Positions 33,611 through 44,894 of a DNA stretch of 64,000 nucleotides are shown here, piece after piece (the stretch's first letter is position 1; each line of letters starts with the position of its first letter). The DNA lies in contig JAQMRL010000001.1 in the NCBI GenBank assembly GCA_035578175.1, forward strand, positions 187,065,283 to 187,129,282, written 5' to 3'. A model generated the notes under the pieces. It searched no databases and was not told the origin of the DNA. It worked only from the letters and a program-made list of their open reading frames with translations. This DNA comes from Catonia carolina. Its lineage: Eukaryota; Arthropoda; Insecta; Hemiptera; Achilidae. Position numbers and translations under genes: made by a program.

Positions 33611-36431
33611 TAAACAATTTGTTCCAACGAATAGGATATAAATAAAAGTAAAAAGTGGGGTTCTTCTACTTTTCAACTTACGCACGCTAATCACTACACC
33701 ATGGAGGAGAACTGGTTTTTTTTTACTTTTCCTTATATTTTTAAGACACCGCAATTTTTTATTGTTAGAAACCTCCATTATGTGAACCATAAGAAGAAAC
33801 TGTGCAGAACATTAAGAGATAATTCTCGAAATCTAACCTGGATGTTCATGTTAGCTATTGATTGTACAACCGAGTCACTTAAGCCCCATCCACATTCAGG
33901 CATGTTGGGTAAGCATTTATGGATCAAGTGGCTCGCCCAACATATTTGACGGTGTTTGAGTTCTCTACGAACTATATAGATAGATTTGTTAGGTTTGGCG
34001 CTCGGCTTGATGGTAAGATCCAACTCGAGCCGCTCGCCTAGTGGGATGTGGTGTGGTCATCCTCTCGACGGGTGAACAACTGTCGAGAGAATGACCTGAC
34101 AAGGCCTCAGTATATATTGATTTCAGTATTGTACAGCACCTGTTATGTTAATTTATTTAAAAATGTATTTTAATGGTAACAAAAAGCTCTGGAGTAATTC
34201 TATAGAAATATATCTGGATCGGCGTCTAAAATTCATTGTAATAAACTCGTTCAAAAAAAAGTTACGCTGAGCTTATGTTAAAAGCAAAGAAGTAGTTTTC
34301 GGATTCTGGCGAAAATTTTGTAAAAGAAAAAATTGAAACTCTTCAAACTTTCTTCCAAAAAGAGTTCAAAAATTACAAAAAGTCACAAAACAGAACGGAC
34401 AGTAGTCATGATGAAGTACGAGCATATGAAATTACCTACCGGTACTACGGAAAATTACCGGTACTACGACTTATTGTTTCTTTTAACTGACCAAGATGTT
34501 GCCAGAAAATGTGTAAAATTTTGTGGCTCATTTGTACCAAGTTCTGATAATAAAGACATATAATAAAATTTACTTGTCTCTAAAAGCCATTTCTTAACCC
34601 ACACGCGTGAAGATTTCCGTCTTTTCTTATCTTGTAAATATGAAGCACTACCACAAATATAGCTACAGCTGATTCAAAATCTCGTATTACACAACTAATA
34701 TAGGAACAACATGCTCGATGTGCAGTTCACAGCATTTAACATGTTGGGTTAGACGTTAGGCTGACCATTAAGTGAATGCTGTTGAACATTTTGATTGTGG
34801 ATGGGAGATTTAAGGTAGTCTTAATACTGTACAAAATATTTTTACAAATACATTTATTTTTTGGAATGCCTTTCTTAATAAAGTAACAGAATACAGTTAG
34901 ATTTATCCACGTCTTACACAAGATTTCCGAAGTAACAAGAAAATTAAACAACTAAACATTAATTACAACAAGAAATTAAAAAGCCTTATTAAAACCGATG
35001 TCATTTTATTTTGGTACTTAACTAATTTCGATAGCTAACTAACTTCGACCTTAACTAATTTATCCCCATTGACATGTTGTTATTCATCTTATAAACACAG
35101 TCCCTCATAATTGATTCAGAAAATGCCTACTTGATTAGGTATATGTTTCTATAATTACAACACGTAATATACAATAGAGATTGGTTCAGAGAATGGCGAA
35201 TACAAATAACCCCGAACGAAAACGTATAAGTTACATCTATTTTACCTAGACAAATTGTCAAGGTATTGTGAATATGTATTTACTTTAAAATGTTTGTTTT
35301 AAGTATGTTTTATTGTAATTGACTGGTTTTGTACGTCTAGCGTAACTCGTAATTACAAACATTACACACATTTGAAACCTTTGTTACCTATATGCAGAAG
35401 TTGTTTCATGTAACACAAAATATTATAGCTGAGTAATTATGCAATTGTACCTGAGTTTTGTTATTACTTCCGCTATTTTACATAGCAATGAGCTTCAGAA
35501 CGTTCGAACAAATGTTACACTCTCTAACGCAATAACATAAATAAGGGTCTAAATAATATAAAAATAAAAAAGAACTTTAATGTTCACTTCTTCTTGTATC
35601 TGTCCTCGGTTGATTTCCGTAATATGAACAAAAATACAATAGTACGCATTTGTTATTAAAATAAAATGGTTTGTTTTTGCGTACCAGAATTATAATATAA
35701 TATTGAATAGAAATTTAAAGTTACATTGGTTAAAATATTAAGCTATAAATTCTAAAGTTAATGACTAAATGGAATAGAAGCCATTGTCCATTAAAATCCT
35801 CTAAAATACTTTTATTACCGAATGCCTTACTTCGGAGAAAAAACTGTGAAATATTACTTACTCTATGAACAAAAATATTTCTCTTCCTTTAGGAAGAAAA
35901 AGTTTTAACATCTAACTTTTATTTCTTAATCCAATAAAATTGGAAAGGTTTTCTTTTTATAAAACTATATTAATCAGATTAGATTTTACGAAATGTATGA
36001 TTACAACAATAAGATAAAATCAATATCAAAATTTTGTTAGAACTTCCGTTTCATCTTTTTGAATTATCTTTTAAAATTAATATTACTTTCGTTCAATCAT
36101 GGAATAAATTCTTGAAAAAGTAGAAAATTTTGATTGAAAACGTAAATAAAAAATTTTAGAATCTACTCGGTGTAAAGTTTTTAATATCAACTACTTTTCT
36201 GTTGGAGCAGAGTGCTTTTATAAATTTACTTGTATCCAATCAAAGTAATAGTTTGTCGCTCACTACCTCTTCTACTAATAATGAAACTCCTCTTACAAAG
36301 AACTTAGGTTACAAGAGAAGTCTAGAAAATCCCATTGTTCAACACAGCTATGTTAAGATTGCATTATTGTACCAGGAGTATGTTTACTTGTAAGTCATAA
36401 AATGTATGACTAAAATTATGAACTATTTTAA
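33611..36431 (+). other. intron sequence, no gene seen
   Basis: No coding frame recognised. 33690-33710 read in reverse (CTCCATGGTGTAGTGATTAG) looks like a tRNA A-box region without a B-box. 33820-33880 (AAATCTAACCTGG to TGTACAACCGAGTCACTTAA) resembles 57998-58065. 34055-34096 is a 15-bp stem with one mismatch (GGTCATCCTCTCGAC / GTCGAGAGAATGACC). Confidence 0.45.
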
Positions 36432-37542
36432 TTTTTTACTTAGGAAGGAAAGTATTGTTTTCATGTTGATTTTTCGAAATCGAGTTTTCACCGGATCTAC
36501 AAATGTTTTCAGACACCCTGAACCCAAAAAAACATGTTTTTTTTGCGATTGGTCTGTGTGTGAGCGAGTGTGTGTGTGTGTGTGTACCCGTGTGTCTATG
36601 GGTGTGTGAACAGAACAAGAACGGAACATCGTACGAAATTGAAACTTGAAACTTAAGTTACACTAGAGGACCCGACACGAACATTTTCATCAAAATCGGT
36701 CAACCGGAAGTAGTAGTTTATTCGTGTCATTTTTCACTTTTTTACAATTTTTCAAAAACGGCTCCTACGATTTTTTTAAAAATCGCCTCATTTACTATTT
36801 TTGTCCTCTACAAGATAGGGTAGGCGCCATATCTGCTGAAATTCTTGGAAAGACTTTTCTCGTAAAAATATGTTTTTTTTTGAGATAGCAACTTTAATAT
36901 GCACTTTAGCGCAAAAATGTAGAGAATTCAAAATCCCACAACTTTTATTTCAAACATTGTTTTGTATAACGGTTAGTTTATTGGTAATTAGCGATTTTCT
37001 GTTTTTTCTCACGAAATCGTGTAAAAATCGATTTTTTAAGATTTCAGCCTTAGTATACATTTTACAACAAAAGTTTATATAATAAAATGTATAGGAAATT
37101 AAAATATGTACAACTTTTATTTAGAACATTTTTTCTATAGATTTTTGTTTGTTTTTTGTTTTAACGTCCGACTGTTCTGCAAATTGCTGCTAATGCAGAC
37201 GGTGAAGGATGAAATGAATTTTTTGTAACGTATGAAAAAATGCCATGCCCGAGTGGGATTCGAACCCAAGACCGCGTGATGAGAGGGGAGCACGTTACCA
37301 ACATCGCCAACGCGGCCGGCTTTTTTCTATAGAGTCTAGTTTGGCATGAAAGTGTGATTTTCCGTATTTTTAAGCCAAACTGAGGTTGATTTTTATTTTG
37401 CGTCTTTGACTCATGATTAAAATAAGGTTATGTTTATAATGTTAGTTTTTTGTTTATTTCTAATGTTTTATTACTTATATTAGGTTATATTGTTCAATAT
37501 TTGCATTGGCAAGAGAAAGTCATATGAGTGTTTCACACCAGA
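36432..37542 (+). mobile_element. R1 repeat copy F, containing a SINE
   Basis: Left terminus shortened (TTTTTTACTTAGGAAGGAAA, so the stem-loop is lost), TG tract at about 36568-36586, right end CACACCAGA-like at 37542. The SINE1 at 37141-37320 interrupts it. Removing the SINE and one duplication restores R1 continuity (TTTTTTCTATAG then AGTCTAGTTTGG). Confidence 0.8.
37141..37320 (-). mobile_element. SINE1, tRNA-derived, with 12-bp target duplication
   Basis: 180 bp between two exact copies of TTTTTTCTATAG (37129-37140 and 37321-37332). The reverse strand starts GCCGGCCGCGTTGGCGATGT, has GGTCTTGGGTTCGAATCCCA (B-box), the shared body and a tail of AAAACAAAAAAC. The most complete SINE1 in the window. 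Confidence 0.92.
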
Positions 37543-37711
37543 GTTTTTATTTTATTATAAATCGCATCAACACCTTGGTTATTTGCGACTACATTGGAAT
37601 AAAGAACGGTGGGTTTGAACTTGTAATGACTTTCCAGACCCTGGCCGAGAGTCTAACCCGAAACCTCCGCTTTGCAGCGTAGCACGCTACCACTGGACCA
37701 TGTAGGTGGCC
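37543..37711 (-). mobile_element. SINE2, tRNA-derived
   Basis: Read in reverse: GGCCACCTACATGGTCCAGT (A-box region), AGCGGAGGTTTCGGGTTAGA (B-box degraded to GGTTAGACTC), a body ending GGTGTTGATGCGATTT and an AT-rich tail. It directly abuts R1 copy F. The head looks Glu- or Asp-tRNA-like but is not a functional tRNA. Confidence 0.7.
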
Positions 37712-39447
37712 ATTTTTAAATTTAAAACTTTTAAATAAAAATTTGAAAATTTTATTTTGTCTTTAAATGGTTTTATTTCTTCTACTCTTCACTTATATGA
37801 TATTCGACAATCATATTGTAACGTTAAATCAAAGTTCTTTCAGGCTATGGTTATAATAAATGTAAATAAACTTATTTTACACTTATAACTATTTATTAAA
37901 AAAGTAAATTATAATGAATTGTTACATTTACAATTACTGTTAAATTACAATAAATGACTTAGGCTAAATTGATTATAAAATGTTACTTAAAATTTAACAC
38001 TTTATCTAAAGGAAAAGATAGCTGTATAGCATAATTAATCGACTTTAACCTACAACCAATTGTATAATGTGTTTCCCTTGCGTAGGCCTGCTTTCCTATA
38101 CGAACTTGTTTCAATGCATAAACTGGTTAACCCTTTATAGGTCTTTGGTAAGTATACTTGCTACTGGCAATAAGGTCGAGTTTATTTAAGAATAAGCTAT
38201 ACAGTTCAACCTTATTGACATTTTATAGCTTTATAGATGTTCTCTGGTAAGTAGGCTATCCACCCTTTGAAATTAGCGCGCAGCGACCTTATGCTTCGTG
38301 AGTTGCAAGAATGTGGTAAGGATTCATATCAGCGTACGCTACTGTAACGAATACGAGTATATTCGATATTGGGGGGCTGCAATAAAATAAATGTAATGTA
38401 TAATATAGAAAATAATCTTATCGACTGTAATAAAGGGGGTTAAAATATAATATTAAACAATAGAACACTCCGTAGGAAAATGACTAATGAAAATTGTCCC
38501 TGTAATATTAACAAAATTAAGAAAAATTATTAGTTTTAATGTACCGTGCTTTAAACACGTAAATTAGTGTATCCTTAAAACAGAATTTTTAATTTGTATT
38601 TTAAATTAATGTGTTATTTGTTGTTTGTGTATCTTCGAGTTAGTGTTTAGGCCTTCGTTCTCTAGCTCCTGCAAACTCCTTCTGCATCACCTAACCACTT
38701 ACCCTGATCCAGACTGGAAGATTAATTTATTCCGTCAACTTACGCCTCCACCAGGACGTCACAGAAACGGGTCAACGTCCAAACCCTGAAATTTCCTACG
38801 GAAAATAATAATTTTGGGGGAATCAAATAGTTTTTATTTCCTTTAATGGAAAGCTAGCTCAGACAGGTTCTGAGAGCAATTAGTCTCGACTTGTAAATGC
38901 GAGAAAGCACTGATGCTATCAAATCACGAGACCTGATGAACAGGTATCATTAAATTTTGAGAGGGGATCACTTCTAGTGATAACCCCAATTTCTTCTAAA
39001 TTCTTATTTTCTATCCCACTGTAAGACTCTGACGACAACATATTACCTAAGTTGTACTAAGTCTATAGTCGAATATAGTTAACCCAGTGGAGGGTCTATA
39101 CCGAACGTCTTAACAAAAAATACAAATTCTCCAGTGATTTAGATGAGAGTATTTACCATTGAGGGTGGATAAAATGGTAAAAGTCTTCAGGATTAATCAA
39201 TCTGAATAACCTTAAGTTTAAAGGTTAACTTAGATCATAAGGTGAATTTTAGAATAAAGAAATATGAGGCTTGTTTGGTTTAACAATCGTATTTAATTTT
39301 TAAAAAATTTCTCTTCTTAAACTATATAAAAGCTACCACAAAATATTATTTTACATTTTTAACAAAATTAAAGAAAGTCTGGTTTAAATATTGGGCTACA
39401 CTTAATACAAAAAAGAACGTTAAATTATTATCCAATAAACTAAAAAG
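37712..39447 (+). other. intron sequence, no gene seen
   Basis: 38640-38820 is richer in GC (TTCTCTAGCTCCTGCAAACT, CACCAGGACGTCACAGAAAC) and may be an old repeat, but I recognise no protein in it. Confidence 0.45.
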
Positions 39448-42106
39448 GTAAAGACATCACGTTAAAATATTAATGGGGGATTTTAATGGACAAATAGGAA
39501 AAGAAAAATGTTACAGGAACATAGTCGGGAAGTTCCCGGCACACTTACGAACAAATGCCAACGGGAAAAGATTAATAAACATTTGCAAAAATTTCAATCT
39601 AAAACTCATGTCTACAAACTTCACACGGAAGCCCAACAAACTCAAAACGTGGAGACTGCCGGGTAATCGGAAGGGAGAATTCCAACTGGACCACGTAGCA
39701 ATCTCCAAAATATCCTCCAAAGAAATATTAAACGTAAGGGTCCTAAGAGGTCAGGATTTAGATTCTGACCATTACCTCTCAAAAATCAAGATTAAAATAA
39801 TACCCAAAAGAACAAAGAAAAATTTTAAAACCAACGTTACCAAAACACAAGTGGATAGGGAGATACTGAAAACAGAACATAAAACTTCAAACTATCAAAA
39901 AGAAATGAGAGATCACCAACCTGAGAGCTTGGAGGAAATCAGAACCAACATGCTCAATGTTGCGGAAAGAATCGCTCCTCAAAAGTTCGCGAAAAGACAA
40001 TGGTGGAATAATAAATGCGCTGAAGCCCACGAAGAGCAAAATAGGAAGTATCACTCATGGAAAGCCACCCAAAAGGAGTCCGACTACAACGAATACAAAG
40101 AACAGAGAAGAACAACCGCTAAAATAATAAGAAAAGAAAAAAGAAAGCAACTACAAGAGATGCTGGACTCCATCGAGAAAGACTTCAAGAAGAACAACAC
40201 CTCAGATTACTACCGTAACATCAAAACGTACAAGAACAAATACCAACCACCAAGCCTCTGCCTCAAAAGAACGGACAACTCACTCGCCATTAGCAAGTCC
40301 GAAAATTGCTCCATAATAGCAGAGTACTTCAAAGAACTTCTAAATTGTCCAAAACCCCAGAACCCCATACAGACCAAACCCAGCAACAACCCCTTCCCAC
40401 CCAGCTCCCCGCCAACAAAAGCAGAAATCCAAACCGCAATAAATGAATTAAAAATAAGAAGACCAGAGACCAAAACGGCCTATTTGCAGAACTATGGAAA
40501 ATCGCCCCAGATCAAACAATAAACCAGCTCCACCAAATCTTCACCGATGTGTGGGAAAACGAAGAGTTCCCGGAACCAAGTTGGACAGAAGCGATTATTC
40601 ACCCCATCCATAAGAAAGGGGATAAATCTGATATCAATAACTACAGAGGAATCTCCATCTCGATATCACATACAAAATCTTCTCAAAATTACTCCTCCAA
40701 AAATTAGAACCCCAAGTCGACTACCAAATAGGAGACTACCAAGCGGGATTCAGGAAAGGTCGATGCGGATCGGAAAAGATCCTTAACTTAAAAATGTTGT
40801 GCAGAAAAGCAGCACTAAGAACGGACAATAACTACTACATAAGCTTCATAGACTTTGCTAAAGCGTATGATTCAATAGACAGAGAAGTACTCGATAAAAT
40901 CTTGCAAGAGATGGGGGTAGACAACAAGACAAGAAACTTAATAAAATTGACTCTAACAGACACTATATCCAGAGCGCGCTTCATGAGCGAACTATCAGAA
41001 CCATTCGAAATAAAAACCGGACTCAGACAAGGCGACGGGCTCTCCCCAATTCTCTTTAACTGCGTACTAAATAAAGTAATTACAGAATGGCGGACCAAAT
41101 GCCAAGAATATAACAAAGAAAACAAAATCAAAGAAGCCCCCTTCAGAAACAAAAAGAAAGAGAAAATAAAACTGGATGTACTAGCCTTTGCAGACGACTT
41201 AGCTCTGGTAGCTTGGTCAGAGCAACAGGCAATCTACCAAATTAACACCCTCAAAGAAATCGCCACCCAAACAGGACTAAACATCTCCTTCGATAAGTCC
41301 GTATACATGTCAGATAACAAAAGTAAAACATCCGCCCTCAAAACCCAACACGGAATGCTCAAAAGAGTCAACCACTTCAAATACTTAGGAGAAATTATAC
41401 ATCAAAACGGAAACGACGTACTTACATTGCAAAACAGAATAGCAAAACTAGAAGTGGCCTAAGTACAAACAAGGAACTTTTACAACAAGAAATGGAAATC
41501 TAGAAACGCCAAACTTAGACATCTAAACACAGTCGTTCTACCACAAGTCTTATACGCAGCCGAAACCCTAACATTTCATAGGAAAGGATTATTAACAAAA
41601 CTAAATAAAATACACAGGAGATTCGCCCAGACAATCCTAGGAACAGTTTTCGACCCAGAAACCAAGATCCACAAGAAGAGAACGAACGAACACATAATTA
41701 ATTTCCCAGGCGAAACTCTAACAACTAAGCTCATAAAACGTCGACTACAATATTACGGTCACATGATGAGATTCCAAAACAAAAATAACGAAACGTACAA
41801 AATGATCACATATCAAGAAAGTTTTAAAACCAAAGATAGATGGATCAAAGAAATCGAAGCAAACCTAAACACCATAAACGCTTCACGTAACGATGTAATA
41901 GATGGAACTCCTTTTAGAAGGAAAATAAAAGATTTTGGGAATTTCCCGACTGCAGAAACAAGGCAGAGGACATGGACGCAGGAACAAAGGGAGAAGGTTA
42001 GCGAGAGGATGAAGGCGTACCATGCGAACAAGCGACAGCTTAAGAAATAATTTTACATAACCAGTGCGTTCTTTATATAGGACAATACAATAAAAAAAAA
42101 AAAAAA
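39448..42106 (+). mobile_element. young non-LTR retrotransposon (RTE-like), 5'-truncated, with poly-A
   Basis: The element starts inside the endonuclease domain, runs through RT and C-terminal tail to a stop at 42048-42050, has a 40-bp 3' UTR and ends in AATA(A)n at 42088-42106. CTAAAAAG occurs just before the start (39440-39447) and just after the tail (42108-42115), a candidate 8-bp target duplication. That short A-rich match could be coincidence. GC is higher than in the surrounding intron. Confidence 0.85.
39473..42050 (+). pseudogene. LINE endonuclease-reverse transcriptase, few lesions
   Basis: Domains in order: end of the APE endonuclease (MGDFNGQIGKEKC; later TWRLPGNRKGEFQLDHVAIS and LDSDHYLSKIKIK), an acid/basic linker, then RT. 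Three frames must be joined. Frame 2 runs to about 40470, frame 1 to about 40655 (FADVW-like TDVWENEEFPEPSW, AIIHPIHKKGDKSDINNYRG), then frame 3 to the end. RT motifs: SFIDFAKAYDSIDREVL, GLRQGDGLSPILFN, AFADDLALVAW with both Asp intact, FKYLGEIIHQNG. One in-frame TAA lies at 41460-41462, after which the frame continues (FYNKKWKSRNAKLRHLNTVV, RLQYYGHMMRF, DRWIKEIEANL) to a stop at 42048-42050. Such sequences are often annotated as 'craniofacial development protein 2-like', but they are retroelement ORFs. Confidence 0.85.
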
Positions 42107-42107
42107 G

Positions 42108-42271
42108 CTAAAAAGTGGGTGCTTTTTGGAGGGCCTGGCATGCTGATAAGCATAAACTTTCAACTAAGTGAGAAAGGCAATAGTCAACCACCTCACTCCT
42201 CGTGTTTACTTAGTAAAACCTCTAGACGTTCAAACCAGCCTTTCGGCTGTTGACCTAAACAACAACAACGA
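42108..42271 (+). repeat. R2 repeat copy 5 (3' half)
   Basis: Starts at GCTAAAAAGTGGGTGC right after the LINE tail and runs GGGCCTGGCATGCTGATAAG to TTTCGGCTGTTGACCTAAAC and AAC repeats. The missing 5' half is not found on the other side of the LINE. Confidence 0.7.
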
Positions 42272-43521
42272 ATAAAAATACAATGTTATTGTTTTTATTT
42301 TATGTATTGAAACCGTTAAAACTAAGGTTCATACTCATCCATTTTTAGTAACTGATAGGAAACTACTTTGTCTTTGACCCAACAGATATATGACATAAGT
42401 TACCTTGTCAGAAATTCTGCAGTGAAGCGTTTACCTTAACTAAATTAATTGGTTATCGCTCTGAAACTATAATAAGTCATTTACTTTGCGTACTGACGTA
42501 AGTTTGGTATCTTTTAATACTAAAAAAGTATCCTTAGGGTATGATGTTTTCCATATTGTACGAGTGGCTAAAATACAAACATATGAATAAAAATTTTGAA
42601 TTTATTTTGAAATTTTTTTTTGTACCCCGAATTTTTTACGTACTATTCTACAATAACAATAGCAAATACAATAACAAAAAATGACAACAGTAGAATTAAT
42701 TAATAGAAAGAAAATTCTCTTTGGGTATAAAGTCATTCTTATGAACTAAAACTGAAGAAAACTATTTAACTAGAATAATAATTGTTCCTATGTTTAGATG
42801 ATAATAATTCTTTATGTTTTAGAAGAATGTTTTGAAAATTAGTGCAGTTTTATATACACAGTTAAATACCTGTATGTCTTCATCAGCAAATTTAAGAGTT
42901 TTTGACATTTGAAAAAAAAATTTCTTATTGAGTGAATTGTTTAATTTATTACAAAATGTTCCAATTTATTCATTAAGCCAGTTTCTAAATATTTGAGTTT
43001 TATGCTGTAACTGATAGTACTAGGAATCTAGATCGTTAAGATTCTACCGTAGTGGAATAAAGAAAGGATTGCGGAAAATATGCATCAATTCACTCCACAA
43101 TATAAACCTTTGAAAAATCGTCGTATGAAAAATTTAATAAAATGATTTAATAATCTGTCGGTTTTTTTGTATATTTATGTAAATTACCCAATTAAAAATG
43201 GAACAAAGTGTTTTGAAAAGTAAGGTCAAGACTTAACTCTCAATACTTAACGAAAGTTTTACATTTAAAATTTCTGGATTTTGGAAGACGATGTGAAAAA
43301 GGAGAAGGGAGTGACAAGCGGGAAACGTCAGCACTAGCCTATCTGTTAGATACAGTGATTTATAAATTCTCAGCTTAGCTACTGCTAACCTCAGGTCACA
43401 CTGGAAATTAAACAATGGTAGATAAAAGATATCCCTGCCTAATATTTGATACTTCCACACAAAGGTCTTACAGTATCTCATTAAAAATATTTTTTTCTTT
43501 TTTAATATATTTTATTCAAAA
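42272..43521 (+). other. intron sequence, no gene seen
   Basis: AT-rich, nothing recognised. Confidence 0.5.
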
Positions 43522-43523
43522 TA

Positions 43524-44892
43524 ACGTGCGTTCGGAAAGTCGCTGTGCACTGGAATTGTGACTATGGATTTATGAAAATATGTATAAAGAAATGACTAAG
43601 CATTTTGGAAAAAAATTTATTCAATACCTTAATTACATTGTTAAACCGTGATTACATTGTTTGTAGAAGGTGTTCGAAATGACCTCCATTGGCATCAATA
43701 CAGCATTGCACTCGTTTCATTTTGTTTGCAAACACCTTTCGCAACTGAAGAACAGTGATTCCTTGAATGTATGCCGTTATTGCGGCTTTAAGTTCGTCAA
43801 TCGTGTGTGGTCTGTTCCGATACACAGTTTGTTTCGCCGCACCCCATAAAAAGAAATCGGGGGGAGTCAGATCAGGAGATCTTGCAGGCCACAAATTCTT
43901 TGAAATTATTCGTTCACCAAACACGTTGCGCAGGAAAGCCATTGAGATGTTAGATGTATGTGCTGTTGCCCCGTCTTGTTGGAACCAACCATTATTCATT
44001 TCCACTTGTGTTATTTGATGCGTAAAGTTCTCTAAAATATCAGAACAATAACGTTCACTATTGATTGTGTTTGCAAAAAAAATTGGTCCAACAATACGTG
44101 CTCTACTCACAGCAACCCAGACTCCAATTTTTGCTTCGTGTAAGGACTGTTCATGTAAAGCGCAAGGGTTAGTTGTCGACCATACTCGAGTATTTTGTGA
44201 ACTTATATACCCTCCCAAGTGAAACCACGCTTCATCTGTATAAAACGTTACGTCAAGGATGTCTTCGGAATTTTGGTTGATGAAACGTTGAAACCAATGA
44301 CAATAATTTAGTCTCTTGTCATTATCTGAAGGTTTCAGCTCTTGAACACACCTCACTTTGTATGGGAATAGTTTAAGTTCTTGTCTGACAGCTTTATGTG
44401 CGGTAGCAAGTCCGATATTATGCTGTTGTGCTAACTTACGCATTGATTTTTTTGGACTTTGTGCCATAGAATCAGAAATATCCAGCAGCTTTTGTTCGTC
44501 TAGCTTAGGGGGCCTACCACTACGTTCAGCGTCCTCAACAGAGCCAGTTGCCCGAAATTTTTCTATCAGTGTTCGTACTGCATTACGGTGAGGAATAATT
44601 GAATCTGGAAACTTTTCAGAAAATTTGCGCTTCACTAAATCACTGTACTTGTCACCTTCGCGAAATACGTATTCAACGAGGAAAATGCGCTCCTCTACTG
44701 AAAGAACCATCGCGTCCAACAACAAAAAACGTGCAACAGAACTGCAATAAATGAAACATATACAACTTCAACTCAATGACTGACAGGCCTCGACGTGTTC
44801 GGCAACAATTGAACAGCACAGAGCTACCAACCTAGCCATGAAATTATTCCCTGTCATGTCACTTGGTGCACAGCGACTTTCCGAACGCACGG
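43524..44892 (-). mobile_element. Tc1/mariner-superfamily transposon, apparently intact
   Basis: 1369 bp between TA dinucleotides (43522-43523, 44893-44894). The 25 bases GTGCGTTCGGAAAGTCGCTG + TGCAC at 43526-43550 are the exact inverse of 44866-44890, with one mismatch at the outermost base. It carries a full-length transposase frame. No lesion is visible. Confidence 0.92.
43652..44725 (-). CDS. DDE transposase of Tc1/mariner superfamily, D,D38D, intact
   Basis: 357 codons. The start may be M1 or M6 (MVLSVEERIFLVEYV, at 44710). An N-terminal HTH (about 10-60), a linker with ERSGRPPKL (67-75) and a second HTH (about 90-125, KKSMRKLAQQHNIGLATAHK) form the DNA-binding half. The catalytic half has FYTDEAWFHLGGYIS (Asp 164), GWFQQDGATAHT (Asp 251) and RSPDLTPPDFFLWG (Asp 290), so by my count 38 residues separate Asp 2 from Asp 3. 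That differs from D34D mariners and D34E Tc1. It is the only gene in the element and would bind the terminal repeats and cut at TA. The frame, the triad and near-identical ends suggest a recent arrival that could still be active. The closest named family is uncertain. Confidence 0.92.
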   Translation of the reverse strand: MLLDAMVLSVEERIFLVEYVFREGDKYSDLVKRKFSEKFPDSIIPHRNAVRTLIEKFRATGSVEDAERSGRPPKLDEQKLLDISDSMAQSPKKSMRKLAQQHNIGLATAHKAVRQELKLFPYKVRCVQELKPSDNDKRLNYCHWFQRFINQNSEDILDVTFYTDEAWFHLGGYISSQNTRVWSTTNPCALHEQSLHEAKIGVWVAVSRARIVGPIFFANTINSERYCSDILENFTHQITQVEMNNGWFQQDGATAHTSNISMAFLRNVFGERIISKNLWPARSPDLTPPDFFLWGAAKQTVYRNRPHTIDELKAAITAYIQGITVLQLRKVFANKMKRVQCCIDANGGHFEHLLQTM

Positions 44893-44894
44893 TA

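Noticed and set aside
37620..37711. tRNA-like sequence with A-box
   Set aside because: B-box mutated, no proper acceptor stem or anticodon loop, SINE body attached. A SINE, not a tRNA gene.
39473..42050. Host gene resembling 'craniofacial development protein 2'
   Set aside because: APE endonuclease plus RT motifs, poly-A tail and truncation show that it is a LINE.
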